Below, piece after piece: positions 1 to 9,374 of a stretch of DNA of 64,000 nt. The translations under genes and the position numbers were made by a program. The DNA comes from Flavobacterium reichenbachii (GTDB lineage: Bacteria > Bacteroidota > Bacteroidia > Flavobacteriales > Flavobacteriaceae): NCBI RefSeq assembly GCF_002217435.1, contig NZ_MUHF01000005.1, forward strand, positions 62,001 to 126,000, in the 5' to 3' direction. Positions within the stretch are counted from its first letter, which is position 1; each line of letters opens with the position of its first letter. The notes under the pieces are model-generated. The model saw nothing but the letters and a program-made list of their open reading frames with translations. It did no database searches and was not told the DNA's origin.

Positions 1-1836
1 ACACCTGCCGGCCCATTTTATTTATGGCCAACTGGTCTGGGTTTTGAATATTTTTATGGTTTTTTAGGTGCCGATGCGCATCAGTTCAGACCATCTTTAA
101 TTGAAGGCACTAAACCAATTGATCCATATTTAGTTGATGGAAAGGTAGATCCGGATTATGTATTAGACAAAGATTTAGCAAACCATGCCATCAAGTGGAT
201 CCAGACACAAAAAGCAGTGTCACCCAATAAGCCATTTTTTGCTTATTACACTCCTGGAACTGCACATGCTCCACATCAGGCTCCAAAGGATTGGATTGCA
301 AAATTCAAAGGAAAGTTTGACTACGGTTTTGATAAACAGCGCCAGATGACTTTTGAAAAACAAAAGGCGATGGGAGTTATTCCAAAAGATGCAAAACTGG
401 CACCTACACCAGATGATTATCAAAAATGGGATGCTCTGAGTCCAAATATGAAAAAAGTTGTGGCTAGGGAAATGGAAGTATATGCTGCTCAGCTTGCCTA
501 TTGTGATGATCAGATTGGACGCATTATTAAGTCAATTAAAGATTTGGGAGAACTTGACAATACACTTATTATTTATATAATGGGAGATAATGGAGCCAGC
601 GCTGAAGATCCAACCGGACAGGGACTTACCAGTGAAATTGGAATTATGGTAAATGGAGAAAAAGATACAGAAGAATTTATGCTGAAAAATCTGGATGAGT
701 TTGGAGGCCCTTGGTTTCAGGAACATTACTCTCAGAGCTGGGCGCACGCCATGAACACACCTTACCAGTGGGATAAAAAAATAGCGTCCCATTTAGGGGG
801 CACAAGAACTGGAATGATTATTTCGTGGCCGAAAAGAATTAAACAGACTGGGCAGATTCGCAGCCAATATGCACACATCACAGATATAGTGCCTACTATC
901 CTTGAAGCTGCTAATATTCCTTCTCCCAACTCAGTAGATGGTTTTAAACAAACTCCTATGGCTGGTAAAAGTCTTGTTTACAGCTTTGATAATGCCACGG
1001 CTCCTGAAACACATAACACGCAGTATTATGAAATAATAGCGAACAGAGGTATCTATAAAGATGGATGGCTGGCGAATACTACTCCTCGTAACTTACCTTG
1101 GCAGGGACATCCAATTCCGTCAGAAGATCCTATGAAGGACTATAAATGGGAATTATATGATCTTAAAAAAGATTTCAGCCAAGTGGATAATGTTGCCGCA
1201 AAAAATCCGGAAAAACTAAAAGAGCTGCAAAAAGCATTTTTAGATGAAGGAAGGAAATATAATGTGTTCCCACTTGATGATCGTTATATAGACAGGGTGA
1301 ATCCTGAAAATCGTCCTAACTTAAACAAAGGCAGAACCAGCTATGTTTATCATGAAGGAAATTCTCGTATTACAGAGGGAATGGCTCCAAATATGAAAAA
1401 CACTTCTTTTAGTATCACGGCTGATATAGTGGTAAAAGCGGGCGATGAGGGAATGATTATCACACAGGGAGGTTATTTTGCCGGTTTAGCATTAATGCTT
1501 CAGAAAGGGAAACCAACTTTTGCTTATGCCTTTTCACATTATCCTCAATCAAAATGGTCAATTCAATCACCAACTGCATTAACTGCAGGTAAACACAACA
1601 TCACAGTAAATTTTGACTATGCAGGAGGCGGCGCTGGTAAAGCTGCAAAAGTTACCTTGCTTGTAGATGGAAAAGAAGCTGCAAAAGGTGATATCCTAAA
1701 AACAGTTCCAAGCCGATTCTCTGCCGATGAAACACTGGATGTAGGTGAAGATTTTGGAACGCCTGTAAACAGAAGTTACGAAGTTCCTTTTACGTTTAAA
1801 GGTGAAATTGAAAAAGTTACTGTTAATTTGAAATAA
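1..1836 (+). CDS. arylsulfatase, 5'-truncated by window edge
   Basis: The C-terminal 611 residues of a sulfatase of the alkaline-phosphatase superfamily. The frame is open from base 1, so the GTG at 217 is only an internal codon and the N-terminus, including the CxPSR motif modified to formylglycine, lies upstream of the window. Visible family features are YTPGTAHAPHQAP, a metal-site-like segment with MGDNGAS, and HLGGTRTGMIISWP followed by ITDIVPTILEAANI. The last 150 residues form a beta-rich C-terminal domain. These enzymes hydrolyse sulfate esters, usually in the periplasm. Function is secure at family level; the substrate cannot be told. The gene is followed by a hairpin terminator. Confidence 0.9.
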   Translation, partial: TPAGPFYLWPTGLGFEYFYGFLGADAHQFRPSLIEGTKPIDPYLVDGKVDPDYVLDKDLANHAIKWIQTQKAVSPNKPFFAYYTPGTAHAPHQAPKDWIAKFKGKFDYGFDKQRQMTFEKQKAMGVIPKDAKLAPTPDDYQKWDALSPNMKKVVAREMEVYAAQLAYCDDQIGRIIKSIKDLGELDNTLIIYIMGDNGASAEDPTGQGLTSEIGIMVNGEKDTEEFMLKNLDEFGGPWFQEHYSQSWAHAMNTPYQWDKKIASHLGGTRTGMIISWPKRIKQTGQIRSQYAHITDIVPTILEAANIPSPNSVDGFKQTPMAGKSLVYSFDNATAPETHNTQYYEIIANRGIYKDGWLANTTPRNLPWQGHPIPSEDPMKDYKWELYDLKKDFSQVDNVAAKNPEKLKELQKAFLDEGRKYNVFPLDDRYIDRVNPENRPNLNKGRTSYVYHEGNSRITEGMAPNMKNTSFSITADIVVKAGDEGMIITQGGYFAGLALMLQKGKPTFAYAFSHYPQSKWSIQSPTALTAGKHNITVNFDYAGGGAGKAAKVTLLVDGKEAAKGDILKTVPSRFSADETLDVGEDFGTPVNRSYEVPFTFKGEIEKVTVNLK

Positions 1837-1846
1837 TACAGTCCTA

Positions 1847-1903
1847 GCCAGCGATACCTATCTAAACATGTTTTCTTGTTAAGATGTTCGCTGGTTTTTC
1901 TTT
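1847..1903 (+). terminator. rho-independent terminator after the sulfatase
   Basis: CCAGCGA pairs with TCGCTGG across a long loop that has its own short pairing, and a TTTTTCTTTT tract follows. It lies 10 bases after the sulfatase stop codon. Confidence 0.6.
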
Positions 1904-2093
1904 TAATATTTTTGAAAAAAAAACCAAATGACCTAAAAAAGCTTCTTAATATTTAAAAAATAAATTCTCCTAATAATCACCGGACCTTAGATACTCAACA
2001 AAATACAATTATATCTAAAATACGTTGAATGGATTATTGTAATATTATATTTCCAGGATTTATCTTATATTTGATTTGAAAAAATTAAAGTCC

Positions 2094-2513
2094 ATGAAAA
2101 AGATTCTACTGATGACAATGCTGTTTACCTGCTTTTGGTCATGCTCAAATGACAGCGAAATAATCCCCGATGACACCTCTGGCGATATCCAGGGAGCATG
2201 GATTTTAAAGGCAGAATATACGGGTGGTATAAGACAGCCGCTAAGTGAATGCCGTCTTTATGAAACTATTTCCTTTTCAGGTACTGAAATACTACTGGTA
2301 AGGACTGATGAATCGGAAACCAAAACCTGCAGTCTCACCACATATGAAGGAATTTTTGCCAGAACAGGCACCAGCTTGTCGGTGACATTGCCCAGCGAGA
2401 ATTTCAAAGTTAAAATCAAGGAGTTAACAGCAGTAAAACTAGTTTTAATTGCTGAAAATTCAGGTAAAATGACTGAATATGAAAGAGCAAAGCCGTATTC
2501 CTTACTGCATTAA
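2094..2513 (+). CDS. small lipoprotein, lipocalin-like
   Basis: A 139-residue protein starting MKKILLMTMLFTCFWSC, which is a type II signal peptide with Cys as the lipidated residue, so it is probably attached to the outer or inner membrane. The mature part has an 'IQGAWIL' start and a beta-strand-rich pattern (ISFSGTEILLV, LSVTLPSENFKVKIKELTAVKLVL) like the lipocalin-like lipoproteins of Bacteroidota. A TTG 18 bases upstream (2076) would add MKKLKS; I prefer the ATG because it gives a normal signal peptide. A TATATTTG -7-like box lies at 2066-2073. Function unknown. Confidence 0.7.
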   Translation: MKKILLMTMLFTCFWSCSNDSEIIPDDTSGDIQGAWILKAEYTGGIRQPLSECRLYETISFSGTEILLVRTDESETKTCSLTTYEGIFARTGTSLSVTLPSENFKVKIKELTAVKLVLIAENSGKMTEYERAKPYSLLH

Positions 2514-2606
2514 ATAAATCTTTAAAATAAAAAACATTACAAACCTCATTTCATGGCAGATATAACGAACTGCCTTTAAGTTTGAAGGAGTAAAAAAACA
2601 GAAATT

Positions 2607-3158
2607 ATGAAAAAAATAGTTATTGCGGCATTTTGTTTTATCATTTTACTTTCCTCCTGTAACGACGAAGAAAGCGATGCCAAAATCACTATTCCAGTAG
2701 GTTCTATAACAGCGAAAATAGACGGTGTTGAAACTTCATTCAATACAGAAGCTTATGCCACATTAGATACAATTCCGTGGTCTTTTGGAACAGATGCTGT
2801 TAAATTATCTATTAGAGGAAAAAAAACGTCCGCAGATAATTCAGAAAATATATTAATCTGGTTTTTTGTTACTCCGGTAAGAAAGATAGATGCTGGAACA
2901 TATCCTGATTTAAACAAGCAGATCTATCATTATATCGAGTTCAATAATTTATGGAATGGAAATTTATACAATTACGGCTCCAATAGATATGGGGATGAAT
3001 TTTATACTTCAAAATCAACAATTTTAAGAATTGATTCCTTAGTTCAAGGTGTTTTCAGCGGGAATATTGGTATTGGCGCAGGAGCTTCAGGAGTTGAACA
3101 GCCTCCGTTATACCATAAAATTACTGATGGACAATTTAATGTAAAGATTATGAATTAA
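2607..3158 (+). CDS. lipoprotein, DUF6252-like
   Basis: A 183-residue lipoprotein (MKKIVIAAFCFIILLSSC, acylated Cys18). The mature start, 'GSITAKIDGVETSFNTEAYA', and a predicted beta-sandwich resemble the DUF6252-type exported proteins common in Flavobacteriia. It lies 93 bases after the previous lipoprotein on the same strand, and the two could be co-transcribed. I see no catalytic motif. The family assignment is from memory of the N-terminal pattern and is tentative; that it is an exported lipoprotein is firmer. Confidence 0.7.
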   Translation: MKKIVIAAFCFIILLSSCNDEESDAKITIPVGSITAKIDGVETSFNTEAYATLDTIPWSFGTDAVKLSIRGKKTSADNSENILIWFFVTPVRKIDAGTYPDLNKQIYHYIEFNNLWNGNLYNYGSNRYGDEFYTSKSTILRIDSLVQGVFSGNIGIGAGASGVEQPPLYHKITDGQFNVKIMN

Positions 3159-3239
3159 AAAGAAAAATGGCGTTTACAGCGGGTTTAGAACTAAATAAGC
3201 CTAATGCCCAATCCGTTACTTTAACTTTAACTTTAGTTT

Positions 3240-3818
3240 TTATTTCCACAACTGGATATAATCTTGATAAGTTCTTAATTTGTAATCTGTTTTGATTTGA
3301 GCCAATTTCCAATCTTTTTCTGCTTTTAAAAAATCACCAAGTTTATAACTTATAGCTCCCCGGTTGTAGATAGCTTCTTTTAAGAAATCAGCTTTTTGTG
3401 TTTGAGCAAGATTTATACACTTTTCATAATCTAAAAATGCAGATTTAAACTTTTTTTGTTCTTTTTTGCAATTTGCTCTAAAAAAATAAAATTCGGCATC
3501 ATTTGGATAATTTATAATTGCTTTATCGTAAATTCTCTCCGCATTATAATGATCTCCATTTAATAGAGAATAACTCGACCCTAGTTTATCAAACAGTTCA
3601 CGCTCCTTGTTTCCTTTTTTAATTGCCATTTCAAAATTTAAAATTGCATCTTCCAGTTTTTTATGGTCAAAACTATCATCTTCGACTGCTGTAAGAAAAC
3701 TATTTTTTCCTCTTTCAAAATAGGTTTGTCCACTTATAAATAAATCTGTTTTATAAATAATAAACAACAGGATTAAAATCGTTAACAGTCCGAATATTTT
3801 AAATAAATTTTTCTTCAT
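3240..3818 (-). CDS. membrane-anchored TPR protein
   Basis: A 192-residue protein with one N-terminal membrane segment (about residues 7-22, LFKIFGLLTILILLFIIY) followed by roughly three tetratricopeptide repeats. Examples are 'AILNFEMAIKKGNKERELFDKLGSSYSLLNGDHYNAERIYDKAIINYPNDAEFYFFRAN' by helix pattern and 'KSAFLDYEKCINLA'. It is likely a periplasm-facing scaffold for protein-protein contacts; the partner is unknown. It reads leftward and converges with the lipoprotein gene at 2607-3158. Confidence 0.7.
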   Translation of the reverse strand: MKKNLFKIFGLLTILILLFIIYKTDLFISGQTYFERGKNSFLTAVEDDSFDHKKLEDAILNFEMAIKKGNKERELFDKLGSSYSLLNGDHYNAERIYDKAIINYPNDAEFYFFRANCKKEQKKFKSAFLDYEKCINLAQTQKADFLKEAIYNRGAISYKLGDFLKAEKDWKLAQIKTDYKLRTYQDYIQLWK

Positions 3819-3893
3819 TTCGTAAAATTATAACTTTCTTGAATTTAATCTGGTTTTTTGTTTTTACTAACAGTATAATAGCAATTTCTAACC

Positions 3894-3936
3894 AAAAAAA
3901 TTGCGCAAAGTTCACAGGAACATTTGCGCATTTTTT
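3894..3936 (-). terminator. terminator after the M13 peptidase gene
   Basis: TGCGCAAA-GTTC pairs with GAAC-A-TTTGCGCA with a 1-nt bulge. Read on the minus strand it ends in a run of seven T. It lies 29 bases past the stop of the M13 peptidase. Confidence 0.75.
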
Positions 3937-3964
3937 CATGGGAATACTTTAGAGAGCGAGCGTC

Positions 3965-5977
3965 TTACCAAATTGTTATTCTGTCTTTCTTAGGCAGAAA
4001 CATTTTATTTTCGGGTTTTACATTAAATGCTTCGTAAAAAGGTGTCGTATTCATCAGAGGACCATTAACACGCCAGTTTGGCGGAGAATGCGGATTATTG
4101 TTAATCCATAAACGCAGGAACTCATCTTTCATTTTTACTCTCCATATTTTAGCTATAGAAATAAAAAAGCGCTGGTCTGGAGTAAAACCATCAATTTTTT
4201 CATTCCCTTTTCCTTGCTCAGTCATCTTAAAAGCATCATAGGCAACCGCTATTCCGGCAATATCCGCCGTATTTTCGCCAACTGTCATTGCGCCATTAAT
4301 GTGCAGGTCGCCTAAAACGGTATAAGTACTGTACAAATTGATTACCTGTTGTATTCTTGACTTAAACTGTGCATAATCCTCTTTTGTCCACCAGTCTTTT
4401 AAGTTTCCGTCTTTGTCATATTGCGCACCCTGATCATCAAAAGTATGCGTTATTTCATGACCTATAACCATTCCGATACCTCCATAGTTGAGCGCATCAT
4501 CTGCATTATTATCAAAATATGGGGGTTGCAAAATACCTGCAGGAAAAACAATTTCATTTGCAGTAGGGTTATTATAAGCCGTAACTGTCGGAACTGTAGT
4601 AAACCATTCTGATTTATCGACTGGTTTTCCCAATTTTGCCAATTGAAATTGATAAGCGGCTGCAGAAGCCGAAACCATATTCTCAAAATAAGTATTTCTG
4701 GCTATATGTACATTGCTATAGTCTTTCCATTTATCAGGATAGCCTATTTTCTTGGTCATGGCAGCCAATTTTTCTTTCGCTTTTTGTTTTGTACTTTGAC
4801 TCATCCATTCCAAATTATCAATTCTTTTGGCATAAGCTTTTTGCAGATTATTCACCAGAACTAACATACGTTTTTTAGCATCTTCAGAAAAATATTTCTT
4901 TACATACAATTGACCCAATGCTTCGCCTAAGAACGTGTCAAGGACATTAGCCATTTTTTCGCCGCGGGATTTTTGAACCGCCTGACCAGAAAGCACTTTA
5001 ATATACTCAAATGAAGCATCTACAAAAGGTTTGCTTAAATCATCTGCATATCTTTCCATAGAATTGGCTTTCAGGTAAATTTTCCAATTAGCAATCGGAA
5101 TGGTTTTTAAAAGCTTATTAAGCGCATCATAATAGGCAGGCTGACCAATATTAACAGAATCGGTCTTAGCGCCTAAAGTGTTTAAAAAAGTATTCCAGTC
5201 AATGTTAGGCTGCCTTTTTGCAAGTGCTGTCACAGCCATTTTATTATAATTGGCCTGTACATCACGAAGTTGCACTTTTGTTTTATGCGAAACAGCGAGT
5301 TGTTTGTCTATATCGTAAACCAAACCAGCATTCTTTTCAGCCTCCTGGGCATTGCTGCCTGTTTGCTGAAATAGTGCCGCAAGGTATTTTTTGTATGATT
5401 TCTGAATACCAAGAGTTGATGAATCTGATTTGAAATAATAATCCCTGTCTGGCAGACCTATACCCGTTTGATAGAGTTGAGCAATGTTCATACTGCTGTT
5501 TTTTTCATCGGGTGACACTCCAAAAGCTATAATAGAAGAATTACCTGCTTTTACTTCCTCGACTACAAACTTCATTAACGACGGTAAATCGCTAATGGCG
5601 TCAATTCTGGCAAGCAGCGGTTTTATTGGAGTGTAACCGCGTTTGTCAATGGTTACAGTATCCATGCCAGATGCATAAAAGTCTCCTACCTTTTGTGCTG
5701 TACTTCCTGCCGCATTCGTGGTTTTCGAAATACTGTCTAATATGCCCTGCAGGCGCATTCGCTGCGGGTAATTCATAAACATATACGCGCCAACTCCGGC
5801 TTGCGATGCAGGTATTGCTACAGAATCGTACCATTTGCCATTTACATATTTAAAAAAATCATCGCCGGGCCGTAATGTAGAATCTATTCCGGTAATGGCA
5901 ATATTTTTTTTTCCTTCATGTTTTGAGCATGCTGTAAAAGCTAAAAAGGAAAGGAATAACATTAATGAATTTTTCAT
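3965..5977 (-). CDS. M13 family zinc metallopeptidase (neprilysin-like lipoprotein)
   Basis: A 670-residue endopeptidase of the neprilysin/PepO family, the usual length for M13. The zinc site is present: HEITH at 507-511, and GENTAD with Glu568 as third ligand. The C-terminus ends in RITIW, matching the family's conserved terminal Trp. The N-terminus (MKNSLMLFLSFLAFTAC) is a lipoprotein signal, so the enzyme probably faces the periplasm or cell surface and degrades peptides. No gene beside it is obviously coupled to it. The large number of antisense open frames inside it are shadows. Confidence 0.93.
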   Translation of the reverse strand: MKNSLMLFLSFLAFTACSKHEGKKNIAITGIDSTLRPGDDFFKYVNGKWYDSVAIPASQAGVGAYMFMNYPQRMRLQGILDSISKTTNAAGSTAQKVGDFYASGMDTVTIDKRGYTPIKPLLARIDAISDLPSLMKFVVEEVKAGNSSIIAFGVSPDEKNSSMNIAQLYQTGIGLPDRDYYFKSDSSTLGIQKSYKKYLAALFQQTGSNAQEAEKNAGLVYDIDKQLAVSHKTKVQLRDVQANYNKMAVTALAKRQPNIDWNTFLNTLGAKTDSVNIGQPAYYDALNKLLKTIPIANWKIYLKANSMERYADDLSKPFVDASFEYIKVLSGQAVQKSRGEKMANVLDTFLGEALGQLYVKKYFSEDAKKRMLVLVNNLQKAYAKRIDNLEWMSQSTKQKAKEKLAAMTKKIGYPDKWKDYSNVHIARNTYFENMVSASAAAYQFQLAKLGKPVDKSEWFTTVPTVTAYNNPTANEIVFPAGILQPPYFDNNADDALNYGGIGMVIGHEITHTFDDQGAQYDKDGNLKDWWTKEDYAQFKSRIQQVINLYSTYTVLGDLHINGAMTVGENTADIAGIAVAYDAFKMTEQGKGNEKIDGFTPDQRFFISIAKIWRVKMKDEFLRLWINNNPHSPPNWRVNGPLMNTTPFYEAFNVKPENKMFLPKKDRITIW

Positions 5978-6222
5978 AATCTGAAAGTTTGCTGTTAAAA
6001 TGAACTAAAAACTGTTGAAAGCAGTTCTTTAAAATCGATATTGCTGATGTTGTAAATTTGGGCAGAACAATATACGAATTAGGTTTTTAATTCTAAAGTT
6101 TTTGTAAAGATTACTAGCTTCTAAAAGCCAGCAAACAAAAGCAGTATTTTCAGCTTTATTTTGACCGCCCGTAAACGATTGGGGTTAGTTTTATTGAAAA
6201 TTGTGATTTAGATTGGGATATT

Positions 6223-6783
6223 TTATTCTGTTACAGAAACAATCTGATGCTTTTTCTTGATTTTCTCTACTCCCCTTTCTCTAATTAATTCTATTGCATC
6301 GAGCATTTTGATTAAATGAATATAAGGCGTCGTCAAGTCTGCGTTAGGATTTTCGGCATTGGGAGACAACGAAAGTTCCAGGATTAGAGATAGAAAAAAT
6401 TCGAATTGCTGCGGCGTTTTTTCATTAAATGCTTTTTGAAATACAATAAAAGGATTTTCATATTCTTCTTTCGTTAGAGAAGAAAGATGAAATGCTGTTT
6501 GAGAGTGCAAAGAAGCTGTAACTTTCCATTTTTTGCTTTTCTGTTGGAGACCATAACAGATTTTGACAAAAGAGCTAAAAGCAGTATAAAACACAAAAGC
6601 ATCGCTGGGATTGTCTTGTTGATAAACCTCTGTTTTACAGCTGTAAAGCGCCACTTCTGTTAAGTTTTGTTTATAATAATCAAGAGCTGCAAAGTCAAAA
6701 AAGGCATCGAGTGCTTTAAACGGATTTCCCACTGCAAAGTCTGCCCAAAATCTAGTTTCTAAGGCTGTTTTATTCTTTTTCAT
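6223..6783 (-). CDS. conserved hypothetical protein
   Basis: A 186-residue protein I do not recognise. It is predicted soluble and largely alpha-helical, with many aromatic residues (FWADFAVGNPFKALDAFFDFAALDYY). It has no signal peptide and no obvious catalytic motif. It starts 11 bases after the stop of the 79-residue gene upstream (6795-7034), so the two are likely co-transcribed. Codon use looks like its neighbours. Confidence 0.6.
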   Translation of the reverse strand: MKKNKTALETRFWADFAVGNPFKALDAFFDFAALDYYKQNLTEVALYSCKTEVYQQDNPSDAFVFYTAFSSFVKICYGLQQKSKKWKVTASLHSQTAFHLSSLTKEEYENPFIVFQKAFNEKTPQQFEFFLSLILELSLSPNAENPNADLTTPYIHLIKMLDAIELIRERGVEKIKKKHQIVSVTE

Positions 6784-6794
6784 AGTAACGAGAT

Positions 6795-7034
6795 TTAAAA
6801 ATTAAATGCATTACTTATCACAAATCTTCCAGCTTTTCTAATATCTTGATTCCAATATCGCAAAAAATATTCAAACTTTTCAGATGTATTAAAATCATTA
6901 ACCGATAATTCTTCTATTCGTTCAACCAATTTAAAATATTGCTCTCGATTTATTTCTTTATTTCTATTATACTGTTCCATCGATTCAGCTCCAAATTGTT
7001 GGATATCATTTATTAAAATATTTATCTTTTCCAT
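6795..7034 (-). CDS. small hypothetical protein
   Basis: A 79-residue, charged, helical protein (MEKINILINDIQQFGAESM). No family recognised. It lies 11 bases upstream of 6223-6783 on the same strand and probably forms a two-gene unit with it. The ATG is preceded by the AT-rich leader normal for this genome. Confidence 0.5.
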   Translation of the reverse strand: MEKINILINDIQQFGAESMEQYNRNKEINREQYFKLVERIEELSVNDFNTSEKFEYFLRYWNQDIRKAGRFVISNAFNF

Positions 7035-7524
7035 TTTTATAATTTAAAAATCAAAATTATAACTTAAATCTATCGCTTTATTTTTTTTAATAGATGAATT
7101 ATTAACAAATTATAAATTCCCTCGATTGTTTCATACTTATAACTATTGAGGTGACTTTGAGAGATAAGTGGCTTTTTTTTAACCTATTTTTATTTTATTT
7201 TAATAACTTACTCAAGATAAATAAAATTACTTACTTTCAATCAATTCAATTTTCAAAGATTTTAAAAAAGAAAATCCGGTTTAATATAGAAACAGGCACG
7301 GAACGCTATGGTTGCGCATATGAGAGCGATTGAGGTATGAAAGCGGTTGCGAATCAGAAGACATTCAGAGCTTTCTAAAAAGAATTCTTCAGTGAGTGAG
7401 AGATCAATTAGAAATATTAAAAAAATCCAAATTATTAAAATCCAAACACTTACAATAATTTAAATCTTCCAAAAAAAAAACTATTTCGATTCTGTTTCCG
7501 TATATATAAGCAAAAGCTATTCTC
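7035..7524. other. 490-base intergenic stretch
   Basis: An AT-rich gap between divergent genes. A 60-codon open frame at 7151-7333 has low-complexity Phe/Leu/Asn composition and no recognisable protein. I see no RNA gene, strong hairpin or repeat. The slightly GC-richer part near 7290-7400 is unexplained. Confidence 0.4.
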
Positions 7525-7812
7525 ATGGAAACATTACCAATCTTTCTTATAAAAATTCTGCAGATGCTTGCAGACAGATACGGCATGAGTTGTACGCTAG
7601 AAGAACTGACAAGTCTGTTAACTATTGTTTTTAATGCTTACACACCAATAGAAGACAGTTTATCTCATGAAAAGAAAAAACAAGCTAAAGTATTAGAAGC
7701 TTTAATAATGTTGGATAACGAGGGATATATCTTTTTAAATTCCGATTCTGATGAAAGTATCATAAGTATAAAAGGTTTAATTTTAGTAGATAATAAAGTT
7801 ATTTACAATTAA
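7525..7812 (+). CDS. small hypothetical protein
   Basis: A 95-residue protein (METLPIFLIKILQMLADRYGMS). The C-terminal 40 residues (VLEALIMLDNEGYIFLNSDSDESIISIKGLILVDN) look like a small winged-helix tail: a helix, then 'L...GYI.l......i.ITxKG'. It could be a compact DNA-binding-like fold, but no family is recognised. It converges with the DUF1826 gene, 16 bases apart. Isolated promoter; unknown role. Confidence 0.5.
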   Translation: METLPIFLIKILQMLADRYGMSCTLEELTSLLTIVFNAYTPIEDSLSHEKKKQAKVLEALIMLDNEGYIFLNSDSDESIISIKGLILVDNKVIYN

Positions 7813-7828
7813 GTTAACTTCGTTATCC

Positions 7829-8554
7829 TCAACAAATCAACAACAACCTGTATTCGCCTTCATTTTCTACTGGTGCTCTATGAATACAAGGCAGCACTTC
7901 TTGTTTTGGATGGTCTACCGCCAATCGCCAAAGATGTCCTACTCCTAAATTAATAGGTTTTGCATTTGCATTTACCTGATAATGCAGATCAAAATAATTT
8001 TCCTTTAAAAAGTCTTCGAATTCTTCTGCTGGTCCATCATGCAGCTCTTTTAGCTTGGCGCGGATTTCTGGAATCAGGATTTTTTGCTCTGCCTGTGAAT
8101 TCGAAATAATATCACTTGCCGCTCCGTGATAGGTACATAAAAATGTATCGGTTGCAATGGGCGAACGATCAACATGAAACGAATACACATCTGTCGAGAT
8201 GAAATCAAACTCATCATCACGTTCATAACACTTCAATAAATTAAGCGATGGTGAAGCGCCAAAATCTGTCAATAATTGTAAATCGTTTAAGATTATATCT
8301 CTTGCTATATTCCCCTTTTCCGAGAGTTGGAGCGCGATTAGATCTTCGGGATAAACCTCGGTTATATTTTCTTGTAAAGATAACTTAGCTACAATCTCGT
8401 TAAAATCGCCGTCTAAATTTCTATGCCAGCACAGCGCATTCATTTCTCCCTTGAAATTGGTCTGCACCAGATCAGAAAAAGTAGCTGCTATTCCGATTTG
8501 GGTGCTGTCAGAAAATATATTGTTCATAATATTGTTTGTGGGAACGGTTTGCAA
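7829..8554 (-). CDS. DUF1826 domain protein
   Basis: A 241-residue soluble protein. It resembles DUF1826 proteins: a central segment 'FHVDRSPIATDTFLCTYHGAASDII' matches the family's 'H.D..p.RLv.TY.GpGteW' pattern, and the C-terminus has 'GVGHLWRLAVDHP...CIHRAPVENEGEYRLLLI', close to the usual 'HRSPP......RLLLT'. DUF1826 genes elsewhere often occur beside zinc-homeostasis GTPases; no such gene is here. Biochemical role unknown. Single gene on this strand. Confidence 0.65.
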   Translation of the reverse strand: MQTVPTNNIMNNIFSDSTQIGIAATFSDLVQTNFKGEMNALCWHRNLDGDFNEIVAKLSLQENITEVYPEDLIALQLSEKGNIARDIILNDLQLLTDFGASPSLNLLKCYERDDEFDFISTDVYSFHVDRSPIATDTFLCTYHGAASDIISNSQAEQKILIPEIRAKLKELHDGPAEEFEDFLKENYFDLHYQVNANAKPINLGVGHLWRLAVDHPKQEVLPCIHRAPVENEGEYRLLLIC

Positions 8555-8606
8555 GACTGCATTTATCCGTGAAGTTTATATACGCGAGCCACATCGGGCT
8601 CTGCTT

Positions 8607-9050
8607 TTACTGCTTTTTATAAATTAGAATTTCATTTACTTTAATCAATTTATCTTTTGCATCCCTGCTAAATTGATTTGATTTTTGAATGATCAGACTA
8701 CTATCATTAATTTCAATAACATCTAAATTTTCGCATTCCTGAAAAATAGTATCATTCTCAGTAATTATTTTATCAGGTATAAATGATAAAGTCACTCCTA
8801 CTCTATTTTCATTTTTATTAAGATAGAACTTCCCGCTTGATGGTACTTTAAGATCATCACTACTATATTCTTTACTGTAATTTCCATCCTTCAAAGTAAT
8901 TTTTGCAGTGTAATTATGATCTTTTAAAATCCAATTTCCTTCGTATTTATTTTCTGTGATTTGATTACAGCTAAAAACAAAAAATAAGAGCGAAAACAAT
9001 GATAGAATAACTAAAATATTTAAATTAATTGCATGTCTTTTCTTTATCAT
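8607..9050 (-). CDS. hypothetical lipoprotein
   Basis: A 147-residue protein from the ATG at 9050, giving MIKKRHAINLNILVILSLFSLLFFVFSC, a lipoprotein signal with a long hydrophobic stretch. A second in-frame ATG at 9092 would add 14 polar residues. The mature part starts 'KYEGNWILKDHNYTAKITLKDGNYSKEY', which recalls lipocalin-like 'G.W.l' lipoproteins, and ends with a strand-rich segment. No function can be assigned. Single gene. Confidence 0.6.
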   Translation of the reverse strand: MIKKRHAINLNILVILSLFSLLFFVFSCNQITENKYEGNWILKDHNYTAKITLKDGNYSKEYSSDDLKVPSSGKFYLNKNENRVGVTLSFIPDKIITENDTIFQECENLDVIEINDSSLIIQKSNQFSRDAKDKLIKVNEILIYKKQ

Positions 9051-9289
9051 ATCAACTCGGGTTGTATTGCTTTTTGAATTTGTAATATTCATATAATTTT
9101 AACCTGCCGCATTAAGCTCTTTTATAAACTTTTCTAATAATTTTCAGTTTTTTTAAAGCCTTTCAGTTTCATTTTTCCTTTATAAAAATAATAAAATATT
9201 TGGTTTATCAATAACAGCAAATTGATCTTTTACTTAAATTTTACGCGATCTAATTAATTGATAAATAAAAACAAGTACGTACATAACAA

Positions 9290-9325
9290 AAAAAAGATCA
9301 AACATTTATTGCTTGATCTTTTTAT
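9290..9325 (-). terminator. bidirectional terminator after the PRC-barrel gene
   Basis: AAAAGATCAA and TTGATCTTTT pair around an 11-base loop. There are T runs on both strands. It lies about 50 bases beyond the stop of the PRC-barrel gene. Confidence 0.75.
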
Positions 9326-9374
9326 TCCTTTTAGGATGATTCTTATCTATATAAGGGTATTCTATTGATAAAAT

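Noticed and set aside
217..423. GTG at 217 as start of the sulfatase, and an antisense frame there
   Set aside because: The sulfatase frame is open to base 1 and shows family sequence upstream of 217; the antisense frame is a shadow.
4421..4878. Several plus-strand open frames inside the M13 peptidase gene
   Set aside because: They lie opposite conserved metallopeptidase sequence, including the HEITH site, and have no recognisable product.
7151..7333. 60-codon frame in the gap before the 7525 gene
   Set aside because: Low-complexity Phe/Asn/Leu composition, no start context and no similarity recognised.
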